This document shows positions 7,052 to 13,731 of a DNA stretch of 14,715 nt, piece by piece. This DNA is from Bifidobacterium breve. GTDB lineage: Bacteria > Actinomycetota > Acidimicrobiia > Acidimicrobiales > Ilumatobacteraceae. Made by a program: the position numbers and the translations under genes. A model generated the notes under the pieces. That model was not told the DNA's origin. It worked only from the letters and a program-made list of their open reading frames with translations, and made no database searches. Position 1 is the stretch's first letter. Every line of letters begins with the position of its first letter. Where the stretch lies: the NCBI GenBank assembly GCA_945889575.1, contig CAMDBY010000019.1:1-14715 (forward strand), in the 5' to 3' direction.

Positions 7052-7813
7052 TTAGTTGAACGAAGCCTTCGCCGTCGCCGTCAGACGAATATCTGAGAAA
7101 CGTACCGTTGCTAACCGCAAAGTAGTGAGAGTCTTAATGACCCACCACCCTGGATCAACCTGGAACCATCTGTGCGACAATCGCGGGGATGACGGTGCCG
7201 CGTGGTGATTGTTATGAAGACCTTCTCCCATTGTGAAGAAAGCTAACCACTGAAGATTGGTGGCACGATTGTCATACGGTCTGCGGCCAAAATGATGCCC
7301 CAGGGCATTGACCGCAGCGTTGCTAGCTAAATAAACGTTTGCATGAATGAACGCTGCCAGAAGTCCGGTCCATGGTCCGAGCGCAATCATCAAAATTGCG
7401 ATGCCCGAGAGCAATCCGGTTTTATTGTGACCAAAAAAGAGCTTGTCCCATCGGTCGTCAGGTAAATCTTTGGCGTAGCGATCAATAGTGGTCGGATCAA
7501 GAACAGTCGCTCTGTATAACGCGACATTTTTAGCTTGTACTTTTTTCCATCCAAGTAAGACAGGGGAGTGTGGATCGCCTTCGATGTCGGTATAGGCGTG
7601 GTGTTTTCTATGCACAGCCACCCACTCCTTCGGCTTTATGCCGGTTGAAAGCCACAGCACTGCGCGGAAGACAACCGCAACTGAAGGTCTAATAGTGAGT
7701 GCCCGATGACTCAGAGCCCGATGTAGATACACCGTGGTGCAGGTATTAGCCGCGGTACAGACGACTGCTGCAACCAGGAAGGCGGTCAGGACACTGGAGA
7801 ATATCGAACTCAT
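7052..7813 (-). CDS. Membrane fatty-acid desaturase (acyl-CoA/acyl-lipid, three His boxes)
   Basis: The 253-residue membrane di-iron enzyme inserts a cis double bond into a fatty acyl chain using O2, likely the delta-9 position given its likeness to the OLE1/DesC class. The three His boxes are present: HRALSH (31-36), HRKHH (68-72) and HNNHH (200-204), plus NALGHHFG (170-176), which supplies another ligand in stearoyl-CoA desaturases. Hydrophobic stretches at about 8-26, 43-58 and 133-165 surround them. It is shorter than eukaryotic enzymes and lacks a cytochrome b5 domain, so it needs an external electron donor. The ATG is preceded by a TAGTGT box placed for leaderless transcription and by an 18-bp palindrome shared with the divergent tetR. 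Regulation by that TetR protein is therefore likely. Confidence 0.92.
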   Translation of the reverse strand: MSSIFSSVLTAFLVAAVVCTAANTCTTVYLHRALSHRALTIRPSVAVVFRAVLWLSTGIKPKEWVAVHRKHHAYTDIEGDPHSPVLLGWKKVQAKNVALYRATVLDPTTIDRYAKDLPDDRWDKLFFGHNKTGLLSGIAILMIALGPWTGLLAAFIHANVYLASNAAVNALGHHFGRRPYDNRATNLQWLAFFTMGEGLHNNHHAAPSSPRLSHRWFQVDPGWWVIKTLTTLRLATVRFSDIRLTATAKASFN

Positions 7814-7819
7814 AACTCC

Positions 7820-7825
7820 ACACTA
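7820..7825 (-). promoter_or_regulatory. Predicted -10 box of desaturase operon (leaderless type)
   Basis: TAGTGT fits TANNNT. Its last base lies six bases from the A of the ATG at 7813, so transcription would begin at or next to that A. The matching -35 position (about 7843-7848) falls inside the palindrome. The box is a weak hexamer and is supported mainly by its position. Confidence 0.4.
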
Positions 7826-7830
7826 ACGGG

Positions 7831-7848
7831 CTACCTACTGGTAGGTAG
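7831..7848. promoter_or_regulatory. 18-bp palindromic operator, probable TetR-family binding site
   Basis: The sequence CTACCTAC-TG-GTAGGTAG has perfect 8-bp inverted arms around two bases, and each arm is itself a tandem repeat (CTAC twice, GTAG twice). It sits in the 61-bp gap between the divergent desaturase and TetR-regulator genes, 17 bp from one start codon and 26 bp from the other. It would cover the -35 regions of both predicted promoters. Such palindromes between a TetR gene and its divergent target are the usual operators for autoregulation plus target repression. The binding protein is inferred, not shown. Confidence 0.8.
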
Positions 7849-7862
7849 GGCAGAAGTGGCGG

Positions 7863-7868
7863 TAAGTT
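7863..7868 (+). promoter_or_regulatory. Predicted -10 box of tetR (leaderless type)
   Basis: TAAGTT fits TANNNT and ends six bases before the GTG at 7875, which puts the expected transcription start on the first base of the start codon. The -35 position (about 7840-7845) lies inside the palindrome. An AAAGG is present but abuts the GTG, so it is badly placed as a Shine-Dalgarno, which favours leaderless expression. Confidence 0.4.
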
Positions 7869-7874
7869 GCAAAG

Positions 7875-8495
7875 GTGTCCGATGTAACAGAAGAGATCAG
7901 TTCTAAGTCCACCCGAGAATTGATCCTCGACGAGGCTCTGCATTGCTTTGCCGACCGTGGCTATGAGGGAACGTCTCTCAACGACATAGCGGCCGGGGTA
8001 GGTATACGACGTCCTAGTTTGCTTCACCATTTTCCTAGCAAAGAAGCTTTGTACACCGACGTTTTCGAAATGCTTTTGTCTGAGTGGCTGGAAGGTCTCG
8101 AGGTAGCAATGGCGTCGCCAGCATCAGGATGGGATAAAGCTGAACTAGTCATTCGCGCCGGATTCGATTTGTTTGCACGTACCCCCGATTACGTTCGCAT
8201 CATGCGACGAGAAGCACTAGATAGCGGTGTTCACGTGGGTGTTGATCTTTCAGGTTTCTTGCGGCCGCTATTCGATAGTGCTTGTGCGTATTTCACCTCC
8301 GAGATGGACGCAGGACACTTTCGCCGTCACAATTCTCAACACCTCATCATTACGGGATACGGCGCAATTTTGACCTACTTTTCCGATGCTCCGTTCATTG
8401 ACGAACTTCTGAATGACCAGGCTCTTACTCCTGAGAATGTGCGTGACCATTGCGATCATGTTGTCGCGTTCTTTCGCGCTGCTCTCGTCGCCTAG
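7875..8495 (+). CDS. TetR/AcrR-family transcriptional regulator
   Basis: The 206-residue protein has a TetR N-terminal DNA-binding domain at about residues 12-58. Helix 1 is LILDEALHCFADRGYEGTSL, the HTH is NDIAAGVGIRRPSLLHHF, and PSKEALYTDVF closes the domain. The C-terminal ligand-binding/dimerisation half (60-206) is divergent, as is usual. It is divergent from the desaturase-led operon with a palindrome between them, so it probably represses itself and that operon. A fatty acyl-CoA or lipid-related ligand would suit the target gene, but that is inference. The GTG start gives a complete domain and no in-frame ATG precedes it. The hydrolase gene follows after 32 bp. Confidence 0.92.
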   Translation: MSDVTEEISSKSTRELILDEALHCFADRGYEGTSLNDIAAGVGIRRPSLLHHFPSKEALYTDVFEMLLSEWLEGLEVAMASPASGWDKAELVIRAGFDLFARTPDYVRIMRREALDSGVHVGVDLSGFLRPLFDSACAYFTSEMDAGHFRRHNSQHLIITGYGAILTYFSDAPFIDELLNDQALTPENVRDHCDHVVAFFRAALVA

Positions 8496-8515
8496 ACCAG
8501 AGTTGTTACATCCGA

Positions 8516-8521
8516 TACGGT
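8516..8521 (+). promoter_or_regulatory. Predicted -10 box of the alpha/beta hydrolase gene (leaderless type)
   Basis: TACGGT fits TANNNT and ends six bases before the ATG at 8528, exactly the spacing that starts transcription on the A of ATG. No Shine-Dalgarno precedes this ATG (TTGCCCC lies just before it). No clear -35 was found. The evidence is position rather than sequence strength. Confidence 0.35.
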
Positions 8522-8527
8522 TGCCCC

Positions 8528-9301
8528 ATGTCATTTTGGGTTAACAACAGTCGCACTATCGGGTACTCGTCAGAAGGGTCAGGAATACCGATTCTGGCTT
8601 TTCACGGCACCACTCAAGCCGCCAACGCGTGGACGCAAGTGCATCAAGCATGTTCAGCCAATCTTGAATGGGTCACTTTTGAGTTCCCAGGGTCTGGTGA
8701 ATCTGATATGCCCACAGGGACGATTGATCTTGATGGCGTAGTTGCCGATGCGGTTGCGTTGATGAATCACTTAGGTCACCAACGATTTCACGTCATCGGT
8801 TATTCACTCGGGGCTGTGGCGGCGTTGCAATGCGCTGCAAACTTTCCTGAATCAGTGATCACGGTTACTTCTCTGTGTGGATGGTCCCAATCAGACGCGC
8901 GCATGAAAGTGACGTTTGACTTGTGGCGTCGTTTAATTGCAATTGACCATGAACTGTTTATGCGTTATGCACTCGCTGATGGTTACACAGCGGCCGGTCT
9001 CGAGGTTCTGGAACCAATGTTTGAAGCTGTAATCGGAATGGCCGCAGCGGCTGTACAACCTGGGTCTGATGCACAACTTGAACTCGACATTCGTATTGAT
9101 ATCGAAAGCAGCTTGAGTCGTATAACGGCACCTTGCCTCGTAATAGGCGGCATCGAAGATCGATGGGTAGACATTTCGAAATCACGACACATTGCCGCCA
9201 CAGTGACTGGGGCAACTCTCGTTGAACTGCCCGCTGGACACCTGGTAATTGGTGAATTACCAGCAGAAATTGCGTCCGCGCTGTCTGCTCACGTGGCATG
9301 A
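8528..9301 (+). CDS. Alpha/beta-fold hydrolase
   Basis: The 257-residue protein has the order of a classic alpha/beta hydrolase: oxyanion-hole HG at 26-27 (LAFHGTTQ), FPGSGESD (53-60), nucleophile elbow GYSLG with S93, acid D211 in GGIEDRWV and H238 in LPAGHLV. The triad is complete, so it should be an active esterase, lipase, lactonase or related hydrolase acting in the cytoplasm; the substrate cannot be told. I chose ATG 8528 because the longer reading from 8450 would run into tetR and adds a low-complexity Cys/Arg stretch unlike the fold. It follows tetR by 32 bp and precedes the acyl-CoA synthetase by 61 bp, so a role with acyl groups is possible but unproven. Confidence 0.88.
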   Translation: MSFWVNNSRTIGYSSEGSGIPILAFHGTTQAANAWTQVHQACSANLEWVTFEFPGSGESDMPTGTIDLDGVVADAVALMNHLGHQRFHVIGYSLGAVAALQCAANFPESVITVTSLCGWSQSDARMKVTFDLWRRLIAIDHELFMRYALADGYTAAGLEVLEPMFEAVIGMAAAAVQPGSDAQLELDIRIDIESSLSRITAPCLVIGGIEDRWVDISKSRHIAATVTGATLVELPAGHLVIGELPAEIASALSAHVA

Positions 9302-9362
9302 AGACCTGTGCCCAATATGAGCACCCGTCTTTCGCAGCCTTTACTGACTACCGTATGTAATC
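9302..9362 (+). promoter_or_regulatory. Gap upstream of acyl-CoA synthetase, candidate -10 box
   Basis: This 61-bp gap has no Shine-Dalgarno before the GTG at 9363. TACCGT (9349-9354) fits TANNNT and ends eight bases before the GTG, and TATGTA overlaps just downstream. A near-leaderless transcript from here is plausible. No hairpin was found. Confidence 0.28.
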
Positions 9363-11522
9363 GTGTCATCTGAGCAATCTTCCACCCTGTCTGAATCTGA
9401 TTCAAAGTTGCTGCTGTCGTCGTACAGCGTTCCCTTTGCCCCTGAGAAGAAGACAAGTACACCAACAGAAGCAGTCGCAGCAGCTGATCAACTTGGTTAT
9501 CCAGTTGTTGTAAAGCTCGGTGGTGACAACATTGCCCACAAGACCGAACGCGGACTTGTTCGCTTACGACTGAATAATGCCGAAGCCGTCTCCGACGCAG
9601 CGACAAGCCTCTTGGCAGCCGCTACAACTGCAGATGGTGTTGTTCACTTATTGGTTGCCCCGATGATCAGCGGAACGCGAGAACTGATTGCGGGAATGCT
9701 TGTCGACCCACAGTTCGGGCCCACAGTGATGCTTGGTATCGGTGGCGTGATGGCCGAAGTAATCGCTGATGTTGCGTTGCGTCCAGCACCCGTTGACGAA
9801 GCGGGAGCTGCCTCCATGATTGATTCATTGCGAATGCAGGGACTACTTGAAGCTTTTCGAGGAGAACAAGCTGTGAACAGAGGCCAATTGATTTCTGTGA
9901 TCGTTGGCCTGTCACGAGTCGCCATGGAGCGCGACGATATTGTCTCGGTTGACGTCAATCCGCTTATTGTTCGGGAAAACGGCGATGTCGTTGCTGTCGA
10001 TGCTTTGGTTGAGATCGGAAAACGCAATCTCTCAATGATCTCGACGCGCACTCCGTATACGGATGCCCAATTTCGGGCACTTTTTGAGCCACGTGGAGTC
10101 TTGGTCGCAGGAGCGTCAACACATCCAGGAAAATTCGGATTTGTTTCTCTACATAACATTTTGGCTAGTGGTTACTCAGGCGGGGTGTACGGCACCAATT
10201 TGCAAGGAGAAGAAGTTCTTGGCATAAAGACTGTCGCTGATATTGATTCACTACCCGACAACGCAATCGACCTTGTATTCGTATGTACTCCTGCATCTGC
10301 AAATCCTGACTTGCTTCGAGCATGTGCACGAAAGGGAATCGGTGCTGCTTTTCTTACCTCTGCTGGTTATGGCGAAGCAGGCGAAGAGGGAATACGACTT
10401 GAGGCTGAACTAGTCGCTCTCGCTGACGAATTGGGAATACTTCTCGCAGGACCAAACGGCCAGGGAGTGGTGTCTACACCAGCGCAGCTGTGCGCACAGA
10501 TTGTTGCCCCGTATCCACCTGCAGGAACAATTGCAGTCGCTAGTCAAAGCGGAAACTTCGTCTCAAGCTTCCTGAACTACGCGCGCCAAACCGGCGTGGG
10601 AATCAGTCGTGCAGTGTCAGCTGGAAATGCAGCAGCACTTGGTGTCGCTGATTTAGTTGAATGGTACGGAACAGACCCTGAGACAAAAGTTGCACTGACA
10701 TATGTTGAAGGCATCAGCGATGGTCGTGGTCTGATGGAACGTCTCGCGCGGGTGGCTGCACATAAGCCAGTTGTTCTTATCAAGGGTGGCGCAACCGACA
10801 AGGGAGCTCGTGCAGCAGCGAGTCACACCGGGGCACTCGCCGCCAATGATGCAATATTCGACGGTGCATGCAAGGCCGGAGGAATCACACGTGCCGCAAA
10901 TGTGGAGGAAGCGTTTGAAGCAGCAGCCACGTTTGCCACACAACCACTTCCGCTTGGACCAAATGTTGTCGTACTGACGACTGCCGGGGGCTGGGGAGTC
11001 GTAACTAGCGACGCAATTGCTAACGATGGTTCGATGCAATTAATGACACTGCCAGAAGATTTACTCGCACAGATTGATACCAAACTTCCGCCGCGCTGGA
11101 GTCGAAATAATCCCATCGACTGCGCAGGAGGCGAGACGCGTGACACTATTCCTGAAGTGATGGCAATGATTGCAGAACACAAAGATGTCGATGCGATTAT
11201 CTACCTTGGCCTCGGGATTCAAGCCAACCAAGCTCGATTAATGCGAGAGGGTCGATTCCATCCAGATCATGGTCTTGATCGCATAGTGGAGTACCACGAG
11301 CGACAAGATGCACGCTTTGCCCAATCAGCACATGATCTGTCAGTTGCTACTGGAAAGCCAATTCTGCTTGCGACAGAGTTAGCAGTAGCTGACCCTAATA
11401 ACTCTGGTGTTCGAACTGTGCGCGAAACCGGCCGGCTGTGTTACGCCAGTGGTAATCGCGCTGCAATAGCACTTGGACACCTCTATCGATATGCGGTTCA
11501 CACAGGTGTCGCGCGCAAGTAG
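9363..11522 (+). CDS. NDP-forming acyl-CoA (acetate--CoA) synthetase, single chain, ATP-grasp first
   Basis: The 719-residue protein belongs to the ADP-forming acyl-CoA synthetase/succinyl-CoA synthetase superfamily, which couples acyl-CoA and NDP + Pi with acid, CoA and NTP. An ATP-grasp (beta-like) region occupies ~1-220, with YPVVVKLGGDNIAHKTERGL, MISGTRELIAGM, FGPTVMLGIGG and VDVNPLIV...VAVDALVEI. A CoA-binding Rossmann domain follows from ~238 (GVLVAGASTHPGKFG, VYGTN). Next are succinyl-CoA-ligase-like domains with GPNGQG (363-368) and ASQSGNF, and ASHTGALA with H488, which corresponds to the phosphohistidine of the alpha part. This order is the reverse of the alpha-then-beta order of Pat-type proteins, though permuted orders are known. 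It may make ATP from acyl-CoA or activate acids. The substrate is unknown. It starts at GTG, and its end overlaps the start of the carboxypeptidase gene. Confidence 0.9.
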   Translation: MSSEQSSTLSESDSKLLLSSYSVPFAPEKKTSTPTEAVAAADQLGYPVVVKLGGDNIAHKTERGLVRLRLNNAEAVSDAATSLLAAATTADGVVHLLVAPMISGTRELIAGMLVDPQFGPTVMLGIGGVMAEVIADVALRPAPVDEAGAASMIDSLRMQGLLEAFRGEQAVNRGQLISVIVGLSRVAMERDDIVSVDVNPLIVRENGDVVAVDALVEIGKRNLSMISTRTPYTDAQFRALFEPRGVLVAGASTHPGKFGFVSLHNILASGYSGGVYGTNLQGEEVLGIKTVADIDSLPDNAIDLVFVCTPASANPDLLRACARKGIGAAFLTSAGYGEAGEEGIRLEAELVALADELGILLAGPNGQGVVSTPAQLCAQIVAPYPPAGTIAVASQSGNFVSSFLNYARQTGVGISRAVSAGNAAALGVADLVEWYGTDPETKVALTYVEGISDGRGLMERLARVAAHKPVVLIKGGATDKGARAAASHTGALAANDAIFDGACKAGGITRAANVEEAFEAAATFATQPLPLGPNVVVLTTAGGWGVVTSDAIANDGSMQLMTLPEDLLAQIDTKLPPRWSRNNPIDCAGGETRDTIPEVMAMIAEHKDVDAIIYLGLGIQANQARLMREGRFHPDHGLDRIVEYHERQDARFAQSAHDLSVATGKPILLATELAVADPNNSGVRTVRETGRLCYASGNRAAIALGHLYRYAVHTGVARK

Positions 11523-12927
11523 TGGCTTTGGCGCACGATCGAGGCAGTCAGCAAACCCTCTTCGCACGATCAGCATTTTGGCGATAGTTGGTTTGTTAGC
11601 CCTCGGGGGACTGTACGTGACCTTGTCACGCACTGCGTCACGAGTGACCCATCGAAACGATCGTGCCGTTGCAACCGTCCCTCGAGTATCGCTGCTATCA
11701 GCGCGCAGAGCACCGAACACATTGTCGGTCATCACTCGAACAGGCAAAGTATCTCGAGCATTTACAAATATGGTCTCGGACTTTCCATCACAGAGTTGCG
11801 TAGCCGTCGAATGGATGGGCACTCGTCTTGGTTCTCTTAACCCGACAAAAGCACTGATTCCAGCATCGTCTACAAAGTTAATTACAGCGGCAGTGGCACT
11901 AGAAGTATTGAAGCCCGAATTTACGTACACGACGAAGGTACACGGGTTGTTAGATGCCACCGGATCTGTGGCTGATTTATATTTTGTCGGAGGGGGAGAC
12001 CCACTAATCGTTCGCAATGAATACGTGGCTTCGGAAAAATATCCCACCACCTCGGGCACTTCTTTAGAGAAGTTGGCTGATTCTCTCTTCGCTGCAGGAT
12101 TACGACGCGTTGCTGGGTCAGTGGTCGGCGTCGACACGCGATATGACGATCAAAGATTTGTTGACGTATGGCCTCAAGATTTTCACTTCACTGAAGCAGG
12201 CCCTCTTGGATCTCTTGTTGTTGACGATGGTGTTGTTCTTGGTCAGGCAACTAAACCAGATGATCCGGCAGTTGCCGCCGCAACTGAATTACAAAACCTG
12301 TTGAACGCGAGGGGGGTTTTATTCGGAGGTGTACCACGCCACGATGTACTGCCCTCGGGAATTCCAGAAATCGCATCCATTCAATCTTCGCCACTCACTG
12401 CAATCATTCAAGAGATGATGGTTAATAGCGATAACAACACCGCTGAGCTATTGCTGAAGGAAATCGGGTTTGCATCCAAGGGGATAGGTTCAACCGCTGC
12501 AGGTCTTGCTGCTGCGAAGGATCAACTGGCGGAGTGGAAACTGGATAAGGACGTTCTGTTGTTTGACGGTTCAGGCCTCGCATCAGACGGGCGTATTCCT
12601 TGCGACGTATTTATGTCGCTTCTTAATACCTTTTCAACGTCCATGCCTGGCTTGATGGCGATCGCAGGCGAAACAGGGACCATACGAGACACATTCGATG
12701 GGACAGCAGTGGCAGGAAAACTGCGGGGCAAGACGGGGACACTCAACGGAGTAAAGGCACTCGTTGGTTATCTGCCCGTCACGAACTCTGACCCAGTGAT
12801 TTTCTCAATGTTGATGAACAAGACGGGGATAGATAATCAGGGTACATATCGCCCCATCTGGTACTCCTTGGCTGACGTGCTGAACAGGGCCTCAGCCTCG
12901 CCTTCAGTGGAGCAATTAACGCCATAA
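11491..12927 (+). CDS. dacB: D-alanyl-D-alanine carboxypeptidase/endopeptidase, PBP4 type (peptidase S13)
   Basis: With ATG 11491 the product has 478 residues. A basic N-terminus is followed by one hydrophobic segment (about 26-46, TISILAIVGLLALGGLYVTL), a signal anchor that places the enzyme outside the membrane. The penicillin-binding motifs are all present: SSTK with S126 and K129, SDN at 313-315, and KTGTLNG from 414. DGSGLASDGR lies between the last two. It trims or cleaves peptidoglycan peptide cross-links. The start is uncertain: TTG 11473, ATG 11491 and GTG 11506 are in frame, with no clear Shine-Dalgarno. All three lie inside the acyl-CoA synthetase gene (overlaps of 50, 32 and 17 bp), so the two are probably cotranscribed. 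Confidence 0.92.
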   Translation: MRFTQVSRASSGFGARSRQSANPLRTISILAIVGLLALGGLYVTLSRTASRVTHRNDRAVATVPRVSLLSARRAPNTLSVITRTGKVSRAFTNMVSDFPSQSCVAVEWMGTRLGSLNPTKALIPASSTKLITAAVALEVLKPEFTYTTKVHGLLDATGSVADLYFVGGGDPLIVRNEYVASEKYPTTSGTSLEKLADSLFAAGLRRVAGSVVGVDTRYDDQRFVDVWPQDFHFTEAGPLGSLVVDDGVVLGQATKPDDPAVAAATELQNLLNARGVLFGGVPRHDVLPSGIPEIASIQSSPLTAIIQEMMVNSDNNTAELLLKEIGFASKGIGSTAAGLAAAKDQLAEWKLDKDVLLFDGSGLASDGRIPCDVFMSLLNTFSTSMPGLMAIAGETGTIRDTFDGTAVAGKLRGKTGTLNGVKALVGYLPVTNSDPVIFSMLMNKTGIDNQGTYRPIWYSLADVLNRASASPSVEQLTP

Positions 12928-12959
12928 ATCAGCCTGTGGATATCTCCCTGCAGGTGCCG

Positions 12960-12965
12960 TAGAAT
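12960..12965 (+). promoter_or_regulatory. Predicted -10 box of the Holin-X/TrmI cluster
   Basis: TAGAAT matches TATAAT at five of six positions, the best -10 in the window. It lies nine bases before the ATG at 12975, so the transcript would have at most a few untranslated bases. No Shine-Dalgarno precedes that ATG. A clear -35 was not found. It sits in the 47-bp gap after dacB, which holds no obvious terminator. Confidence 0.5.
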
Positions 12966-12974
12966 GTTAAACCC

Positions 12975-13313
12975 ATGGACTCGTCCCGTATCTCTCCTAG
13001 ACCCGCTAGAGGTCCCATTGACCAAGTGGGAGACCTTGTTGACTCTGTGAAGCAGTACGCACGACAAGAAACGCTGGAGCCCATCAAAGGTGCCATCCGG
13101 TGGGTCGCAGTCGGGTCTGTTGCGGCTCTGTCGCTTGGTCTTGCCCTTATTTTTGCTGCGCTTGGCGTGCTGCGTCTCAGCCAAGATCTCGGCGGCACGG
13201 TTCTTGATGGTTCGTGGTCATTTGCTCACTATTTCATTACGTTGTGTGTCGTGGCTGTTCTTGTGGCCATTACATTTTCTCGCGTCTCGCGACGCAGTCT
13301 GACAAAGGATTAA
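12975..13313 (+). CDS. Holin-X/DUF1469-like small membrane protein
   Basis: The 112-residue protein has a soluble N-terminus with an amphipathic stretch (IDQVGDLVDSVKQYARQETLEPIKGAIRW). Two membrane helices follow at about 43-67 and 85-103, then a short basic tail (SRVSRRSLTKD). This layout matches the 'putative actinobacterial holin-X' (DUF1469-type) proteins. These occur as ordinary chromosomal genes in actinobacteria and are not evidence of a prophage. No role is established. It is the first gene of a tight four-gene run and its TAA is 2 bp before the next ATG. The family call is moderately sure; the two-helix topology is firm. Confidence 0.75.
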   Translation: MDSSRISPRPARGPIDQVGDLVDSVKQYARQETLEPIKGAIRWVAVGSVAALSLGLALIFAALGVLRLSQDLGGTVLDGSWSFAHYFITLCVVAVLVAITFSRVSRRSLTKD

Positions 13314-13315
13314 TC

Positions 13316-13525
13316 ATGGCTGATAACACTCGCATTTCGCGCGACGATCTTGAGTCAAAATTTCGTGCACTTCAAGCCGACATTCAAGGTCGCGCAGCTG
13401 ATAAAAAACAATCTGCCATTGCAATAGGTTCTGCGGTCGCGTCAATCGTTCTGATTCTTGCGTACCTTTTGGGTCGTCGCAAAGGCCGTCGTCGCGCATC
13501 TCGTGTTGAATTCCGCCGGTTTTAG
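13316..13525 (+). CDS. Small single-helix membrane protein with Arg-rich tail (69 aa)
   Basis: I place the start at ATG 13316, because an AAAGGA Shine-Dalgarno lies about 6 nt upstream and the longer reading from 13214 runs through the preceding gene. Residues 1-30 are hydrophilic, 33-52 form one membrane helix (SAIAIGSAVASIVLILAYLL), and the last 17 residues carry nine Arg/Lys (GRRKGRRRASRVEFRRF). By the positive-inside rule the tail should face the cytoplasm, where it could contact acidic partners such as RNA or lipid headgroups; that is inference. Family not recognised. It is probably cotranscribed with its neighbours and followed after 5 bp by another small gene. Confidence 0.75.
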   Translation: MADNTRISRDDLESKFRALQADIQGRAADKKQSAIAIGSAVASIVLILAYLLGRRKGRRRASRVEFRRF

Positions 13526-13530
13526 TTTTC

Positions 13531-13731
13531 ATGCGCGCAATTGTTCGATTTATCGGACGTCGTATCTTTCATAGTCAATCCAAAAAATTTCGTTTGATCA
13601 GTCGACTTGTAACGGTCATCGGAATTGCACGACTAACTTCGCGTGCAATCACCCCAGCACGGCGAATTGTTCTAGCAAGAGATGAGACGATGGAAGTTCG
13701 AATTACCAAGACTGGACAACGCGCCTCATGA
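13531..13731 (+). CDS. Small very basic protein of unknown function (66 aa)
   Basis: The 66-residue product is strongly basic throughout (RRIFHSQSKKFRLISRL, RRIVLARDETMEVRITKTGQ) with a moderately hydrophobic centre (LVTVIGIARL) that is too short and charged for a clear membrane helix. It could be a peripheral membrane or nucleic-acid-binding protein. No family recognised. Its TGA overlaps the trmI ATG as ATGA, and it starts 5 bp after the previous stop, so position argues that it is a real gene coupled to trmI translation. It might be a degenerate relative of a neighbouring small membrane protein, but I see no clear homology. Confidence 0.65.
   Translation: MRAIVRFIGRRIFHSQSKKFRLISRLVTVIGIARLTSRAITPARRIVLARDETMEVRITKTGQRAS

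Noticed and set aside
8450..8527. Upstream extension of the alpha/beta hydrolase
   Set aside because: It overlaps the tetR coding region and adds residues unlike the fold; ATG 8528 gives a normal-length hydrolase and fits the TACGGT box.
9644..10159. 171-aa minus-strand open frame
   Set aside because: It is antisense within the acyl-CoA synthetase ATP-grasp region and is Ser/Thr/Ile-rich with no family features.
11379..12137. 252-aa open frame on the minus strand
   Set aside because: It lies antisense to the end of the acyl-CoA synthetase and the start of dacB, both with clear motifs. Its translation is low-complexity Thr/Ser/Ala/Arg-rich with no recognisable motif.
12975..13313. Prophage or phage lysis cassette suggested by the holin-like name
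   Set aside because: No endolysin, integrase, capsid or other phage gene is nearby, and Holin-X-type proteins are common chromosomal genes in actinobacteria.
13214..13315. N-terminal extension of the 69-aa protein
   Set aside because: It reads through the Holin-X-like gene in another frame, while ATG 13316 has a good AAAGGA Shine-Dalgarno.
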